Assembly (NCBI RefSeq): GCF_011398925.1
Contig: NZ_AP022842.1
Location: 856,001-920,000 of the forward strand
Length of the DNA: 64,000 nucleotides
Reading direction: 5' to 3'
Origin: Bacillus sp. KH172YL63
GTDB lineage: Bacteria; Bacillota; Bacilli; Bacillales; Bacillaceae_B
Made by a program: the position numbers and the translations under genes. Shown here piece by piece: positions 60,340 through 64,000 of this stretch. Under the pieces are notes generated by a model, which saw nothing but the letters and a program-made list of their open reading frames with translations, did not search any database and had not been told where the DNA came from. Each line of letters opens with the position of its first letter. The first letter of the stretch is position 1.

Positions 60340-60705
60340 ATGGTTGAAGTGAAAAAATTGATGAGGTTCACATTCTTCGAAGAAGTTGAGGTACCAGAAG
60401 ACATACAATCTCTGTTGATTGACGGAGAAAGGGCAGAAGCAGCCTACAAAACCATCAGGGATGTAGCGGTCGTGACGAATAAAAGAATTCTGATCGCAGA
60501 CCGGCAAGGCATCACAGGTGACAAAACAGAGATCTACACGATCCCTTTCAAATCAATCATCCTCTACTCAAGCGAAAACGGAGGGGCACTCGACATCGAC
60601 GCCGAACTCGAACTATGGACAAAAGTCGGCAAGCTCAAACTCAGCCTCAACAAAGGAGTCGACATCCGCAAACTCGACCGCCTCATCGCTTCCCATATTT
60701 TATAG
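60340..60705 (+). CDS. Bacterial PH-domain protein (bPH_1/DUF1696)
   Basis: A 121-aa protein: start at ATG 60340, 8 nt after AAGGAG (ATG 60334 is too near). The whole length fits a bacterial pleckstrin-homology domain: IQSLLIDGERAEAAYKTIRD, VAVVTNKRILIADRQGIT, IYTIPFKSIILYSSENGG, DAELELWTKVGKLKLSLNKG. Such proteins form ring-like oligomers; function is unknown, often stress-related. The last third uses C-ending codons heavily. It stands alone. Confidence 0.85.
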   Translation: MVEVKKLMRFTFFEEVEVPEDIQSLLIDGERAEAAYKTIRDVAVVTNKRILIADRQGITGDKTEIYTIPFKSIILYSSENGGALDIDAELELWTKVGKLKLSLNKGVDIRKLDRLIASHIL

Positions 60706-60710
60706 TTTTT

Positions 60711-60787
60711 TGAGGGACGGACCTCACTTTTTACAGCTGAAGGCCCGTCCTTAACACATTTCTTATGAAAAACAGAGGTCCGTCCCC
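60711..60787. repeat. GGACGGACC hairpin repeat, copy 11, abutting a stop codon
   Basis: Arms TGAGGGACGGACCTC (60711-60725) and GAGGTCCGTCCCC (60775-60787), with a third, decayed arm AAGGCCCGTCCTTA at 60740-60753 between them. The right arm ends on the base before the stop codon (60788-60790) of the minus-strand permease gene. Confidence 0.82.
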
Positions 60788-61795
60788 TTATTTCTTCAGC
60801 AGCAGGTACATGAAGTAGGGGGCGCCGATGAGGGCGATCATGATGCCTGCGGGGATGCCGTCTGGTTCAAGGATGTTGCGGCCGATTGTGTCGGCAAGGA
60901 GCAGGAGCCATCCTCCAAGCAGTATTGCGACCGGGATGAACAGTTGATTTCTCGGTCCGACCAGCGCTTTGGCCATATGGGGCGCCATCAATCCGATGAA
61001 GGCGATCCCGCCGGTGACGGAAACGGCTGAAGCGGCAAGGGCGACAGCAACTAAAAGCATGATGAAGCGCTCACGGTTGATGGATACCCCTACACCGATT
61101 GATACTGGCTCGCTTAGCCCCAACACATTGAGCATCTGCGCCTTATAGAGTGCAAGCGGGATCAGAATCAGTAACCACGGGAGGATGGCCCATATGAATG
61201 GCCAGTCGGTTCCCCAGATGTTACCTGCAAGCCATTTGGCGATGAAATCCACTTTCGCCCGTTCAGCACTTGAAATCAGGATGATCATGAGTCCTGAAAG
61301 GGCCATCGAGAATCCGACCCCGATCAGCACTAATCGGACCGGCTGGATCCCATTTCGTTTGCTGTAAGAAAATACATAAATCAAGCAGGCGGTTACAAGC
61401 GCACCTCCGAATGCGACGAGGGGCAGTGCATACGCAAATGAAGCCGCATCGATCGGGAAAAACAGAAAGAAGACGGCGATGGATACGCCTGCTCCTGCAT
61501 TGATTCCGATGATTCCAGGGTCAGCGAGATCATTGCGGGTGATGCCCTGCAGGATGGATCCTGAAAGAGAAAGGGCCATGCCGGCAAGGATCGTAATGAT
61601 GATCCTGGGCAGGCGGATTGAAAACAGGATGAATTCTTCTTTAAATGTGCCTTCCCCTAAAAGGGTGGGAAGGAGCCTGTCATATGATACCGATGAATAA
61701 CCTAATCCGATGCTGACAAAGGCAGTCGTGATGATCAGGATGAAAAGTGCGATTAAAAGATATCTTTGTTTTTTTATCAATTCTGGATGAATCAT
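60788..61795 (-). CDS. FecCD-type siderophore ABC transporter permease
   Basis: A 335-aa protein with about nine membrane helices and the FecCD marks: RLPRIIITILAGMALSLSGS, ILQGITRNDLADPGIIGINA, ITGGIAFIGLMAPHMAKALV and the ending LLLADTIGRNILEPDGIPAG. It forms a channel with the adjacent permease; the two overlap by 4 bp (61792-61795). Ligand is probably a ferric siderophore. Confidence 0.92.
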   Translation of the reverse strand: MIHPELIKKQRYLLIALFILIITTAFVSIGLGYSSVSYDRLLPTLLGEGTFKEEFILFSIRLPRIIITILAGMALSLSGSILQGITRNDLADPGIIGINAGAGVSIAVFFLFFPIDAASFAYALPLVAFGGALVTACLIYVFSYSKRNGIQPVRLVLIGVGFSMALSGLMIILISSAERAKVDFIAKWLAGNIWGTDWPFIWAILPWLLILIPLALYKAQMLNVLGLSEPVSIGVGVSINRERFIMLLVAVALAASAVSVTGGIAFIGLMAPHMAKALVGPRNQLFIPVAILLGGWLLLLADTIGRNILEPDGIPAGIMIALIGAPYFMYLLLKK

Positions 61796-62805
61796 GAGAA
61801 GCCTTTTCCTCCTTTATGTACGATGAATAGGAAGAACGGTAAGCCAAGCATCGCGACAATCGCGGCGACCGGCGTTTCGTACGGGGCATTGATTGTGCGC
61901 CCGAGCGTATCTGCAAGCAGCATGAACGAAGCACCAAGCAATGTCGCGACAGGGAGGATGAAGCGATAGTCGGTTCCGACGATCGCCCGCACGATATGAG
62001 GGATCATCAGCCCGATGAACACCATGTTCCCCACCAATGCCACTGCAGCACCTGCGAGCAGGACAATCACCACGAACAGAAGCGTTTTGACAAACGCTGT
62101 CCGCTGTCCCAAACCGATGGCGACTTCCTCATTCAGACTCAAGATCGTAAGCTGCCTCGATAAAAATAATGAAACAGCAATGCCGGTCAAGATGATTGGA
62201 CCGATTACCTGCAGCTGTTGCCAGGTTGTGCCGATCAGCCCGCCTGCGGTCCACATCGAAACATCCTTCGAAAGCTTGAAGAAGAGACCGACCCCTTCGG
62301 AAATAGCAAACAAAAAAGCAGATACGGCCGCACCGGCGAGGACGATCCGAAATGGGGAAAAGCCTCCCCTTTTCATCGAGCTGATCCCGAATACCATCAG
62401 AGCCCCGACGCCAGAGCCGATGAAGCAGGCAATCATGATTCCGTAGTAGCTCATGGAAGGGATAAAAGCGAGGGCAACGGCCAGAGCGGCGTTTGCACCG
62501 GCTGTCAGACCGAGCAGTCCGGGATCGGCAAGGGGATTTCGCGTCATCCCCTGCATGATCGCCCCTGAAACAGCTAACGATGCACCGACCACAACGGCTG
62601 CGACCTCACGGGGAAATCGGATTTCGTGCAATATTGTGATGGTACTCCCGGTACCGGACAATGTGAGGGCCTGAAAGACATCCTTCATGGAGGTGTCGGC
62701 AGCCCCGTACATAACTGAGATCAGAAAGGACGCAACAAATAGGAGGGACGTACCAATCATTTTATAGATAAAAGGGATTTTTGTGTTGTGGGTTGTCATC
62801 ATCAA
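61792..62805 (-). CDS. FecCD-type siderophore ABC transporter permease
   Basis: A 337-aa paralogue of the next gene: RFPREVAAVVVGASLAVSGA, MQGMTRNPLADPGLLGLTAG, VGNMVFIGLMIPHIVRAIVG and LLADTLGRTINAPYETPVAA. It is separated from the binding-protein gene upstream by 63 bp that hold a hairpin terminator, so it is probably made in smaller amount than the binding protein. Confidence 0.92.
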   Translation of the reverse strand: MMMTTHNTKIPFIYKMIGTSLLFVASFLISVMYGAADTSMKDVFQALTLSGTGSTITILHEIRFPREVAAVVVGASLAVSGAIMQGMTRNPLADPGLLGLTAGANAALAVALAFIPSMSYYGIMIACFIGSGVGALMVFGISSMKRGGFSPFRIVLAGAAVSAFLFAISEGVGLFFKLSKDVSMWTAGGLIGTTWQQLQVIGPIILTGIAVSLFLSRQLTILSLNEEVAIGLGQRTAFVKTLLFVVIVLLAGAAVALVGNMVFIGLMIPHIVRAIVGTDYRFILPVATLLGASFMLLADTLGRTINAPYETPVAAIVAMLGLPFFLFIVHKGGKGFS

Positions 62806-62830
62806 TCATCTTTTCTTTGATAGGATAGTA

Positions 62831-62862
62831 AAAGGGAATTCTCATCGAAAGAATTCCCTTTT
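62831..62862 (-). terminator. Internal terminator/attenuator between binding protein and permeases
   Basis: Perfect 11-bp stem AAAGGGAATTC/GAATTCCCTTT with T-tail on the minus strand (CCCTTTTACT). It lies inside the operon, and probably lets only part of the transcripts continue. Confidence 0.7.
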
Positions 62863-62868
62863 TGAAAG

Positions 62869-63795
62869 TTAGTTGCCTAGAAAGTTCTCTTTGAAGAAGT
62901 CCAGCTGATAATCCAGTGTAAGCGGATCGTTGAAGTAGAACTCCATCATATTGACTTCATACACATGGTTGTTTTTCACAGCAGGAATATTCTTGTAGGT
63001 GTCTGTGTCCATGAAAGAATTATCTGCATTTGGATCTTTACTTAAGATCAGGTAGTCACCGGCAAACTCAGGCATCACTTCTGTTGAAAGGGCGAAGTAT
63101 CCTGGTTCCAATGCTTCTTCTTTTACTTTTTCAGGCATCTTCAGGTCCATTTCCTGATAAAGGATCTCTGTGCCGCGCCCCCAGTTGTTACCATAAACAT
63201 ATAATTGCTTGTTGAAGCTTTCAATGACAGATACGGTCGCATCTTCACCGATTTTCGCTTTAATGTCTTCGCCTACTGTTGCTGCACGCTCTTTGAAATC
63301 ATCCACCCATTTTTGGGCTTCTTTTTCCTTGTTTAACAGTTTTCCAATTTCAATGTGCTGAGTTAAGTAATCTACTTTTCCATAAGTGTACGTAACCGTA
63401 GGGGCAATCTCATTCAGTTTATCCACATTTTTAATGTTGGATAGCCCAATGATCAAATCTGGATCAAGCTCGATAATCTTCTCCAGGTTCTCATCCGTCA
63501 CTTCTTCCACGTCTTTCAGATCTTCTTCCCAGCGTGGGTTCATTTTCGACCAAGTATCGACACCGACAAGGTTTACATCAAGTGCCATGACGTTACCGGC
63601 AAATGAAGATAGGACGATGACGCGCTGTGGATCAGCAGGTACTTCCACGTCTCCATTTTCAGATTGGTAGGTGATGGTATCTGATTTGCTTTCCTTTTCT
63701 TTTGAATCAGACCCTTCGTCTGATGTAGAGCTGTTGCTGCAGGCGCTAACAAGTAGCACCAATAGCAGAGTAAACGGGATTATCCATTTCTTCAT
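62869..63795 (-). CDS. Siderophore-binding lipoprotein
   Basis: A 308-aa substrate-binding protein. Signal peptide LLLVLLVSAC with the lipidated Cys at about residue 19 and a Ser/Asp/Lys-rich linker. The FhuD/BtuF-type fold follows: VEVPADPQRVIVLSSFAGNV, LDPDLIIGLSNIKNVDKLNE, IAPTVTYTYG and the end NNHVYEVNMMEFYFNDPL. It captures a ferric siderophore outside the membrane and hands it to the permeases. Its start lies 50 bp inside the ATPase gene. Confidence 0.92.
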   Translation of the reverse strand: MKKWIIPFTLLLVLLVSACSNSSTSDEGSDSKEKESKSDTITYQSENGDVEVPADPQRVIVLSSFAGNVMALDVNLVGVDTWSKMNPRWEEDLKDVEEVTDENLEKIIELDPDLIIGLSNIKNVDKLNEIAPTVTYTYGKVDYLTQHIEIGKLLNKEKEAQKWVDDFKERAATVGEDIKAKIGEDATVSVIESFNKQLYVYGNNWGRGTEILYQEMDLKMPEKVKEEALEPGYFALSTEVMPEFAGDYLILSKDPNADNSFMDTDTYKNIPAVKNNHVYEVNMMEFYFNDPLTLDYQLDFFKENFLGN

Positions 63796-64000
63796 GTTGA
63801 TTCTCTCCTTTTAGTAGGTTATATGTGATACACATTGGCTTGTTTGTTCGAGGATCTCTTCCGATTTCAGCATCGATTTGAAATACTTTTCTCAGTACCC
63901 CATGGGTGATGACATCTTCACAGCTGCCGGATTTAACGATTTCTCCTTCTTTCATGGCGACGATATGATCAGCGAACCGGGCAGCCTGATTTAAATCATG
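63746..64000 (-). CDS. Siderophore ABC transporter ATPase (partial, C-terminal part)
   Basis: The frame enters from the right edge with HDLNQAARFADHIVAMKEGE, which is the switch-His and following helix of an ABC ATPase, then IVKSGSCEDVITHGVLRKVF and DPRTNKPMCITYNLLKGENQ, as in FecE/FhuC/YusV types. The last 16 or so residues are read from the first bases of the binding-protein gene, a 50-bp overlap. Walker motifs lie outside the window. Confidence 0.87.
   Translation of the reverse strand, partial: HDLNQAARFADHIVAMKEGEIVKSGSCEDVITHGVLRKVFQIDAEIGRDPRTNKPMCITYNLLKGENQHEEMDNPVYSAIGATC

Noticed and set aside
1-64000. rRNA, tRNA, phage or conjugation genes, restriction-modification or toxin-antitoxin systems
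   Set aside because: I looked through both strands for their hallmark motifs and saw none apart from the IS1182 element and the IS256-type remnant.

Overview
The window looks like chromosomal DNA of a spore-forming Bacillaceae, probably a marine Bacillus or Rossellomorea-type species. The evidence is a CotA-type spore-coat laccase, a sporulenol/squalene-hopene cyclase, FloT behind a sigma-W promoter, YunD, a YkhA-type thioesterase, a purine-riboswitch adenine deaminase, Bacillus-style gltA-gltB, many GGAGG ribosome sites and U-tailed terminators. The genus is inferred from protein flavour; no rRNA or tRNA gene is present.

Layout. 1-9.5 kb: small transporters and regulators (arsR-ydcZ-ydcZ, a divergent hxlR/VOC pair, a GNAT acetyltransferase), a GabD-type aldehyde dehydrogenase, small membrane proteins, a gene split by a nonsense codon, an XRE/membrane-protein pair and a flavin amine oxidase. 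9.6-18.3 kb: a TetR-like protein without a DNA-binding domain, AraC-GyrI regulator, CotA, EamA exporter, C45 acyltransferase, an XRE-PAS regulator beside an orphan sensor kinase, and a nitroreductase. 18.5-25 kb: feoA with feoB split into two genes, a methyltransferase, an RpiR/MurR regulator, a MerR/SRPBCC pair, an IS256-type transposase scrap and long intergenic repeat arrays. 25-33 kb: gltA-gltB and a PTS N-acetylglucosamine transporter. 34-39.7 kb: triterpene cyclase, a three-gene heme-dependent amine N-demethylase set and small membrane proteins. 39.8-42 kb: an ECF sigma/anti-sigma pair and two membrane proteins. 42.3-46.4 kb: a lipoprotein and a di-heme MauG-like cytochrome lipoprotein behind a strong promoter and Fur box. 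46.9-49.6 kb: thioesterase, an IS1182-type element and a cobalamin riboswitch that the element has cut off from any target gene. 49.6-60.7 kb: zinc ribbon protein, AraC-GyrI regulator, DUF1761 protein, FloT, adenine deaminase with a guanine-type riboswitch, YunD, threonine aldolase, GlcD-like oxidase with a BASS transporter, and a PH-domain protein. 60.8-64 kb: siderophore ABC transporter (two permeases, binding protein, partial ATPase).

Two kinds of unexplained intergenic DNA stand out. (1) About a dozen copies of a hairpin built on GAGGGACGGACCT/AGGTCCGTCCCTC. They sit tight against gene ends, and one supplies the last codons and stop of the triterpene cyclase. (2) Five phased arrays in which a short phrase recurs every 20-21 bp (four arrays) or 25 bp (one). 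The phrase differs between arrays, but two arrays 11 kb apart share it on opposite strands. I do not recognise the arrays as a named repeat class; with the Fur-controlled lipoprotein/MauG pair they are the best candidates for something undescribed.
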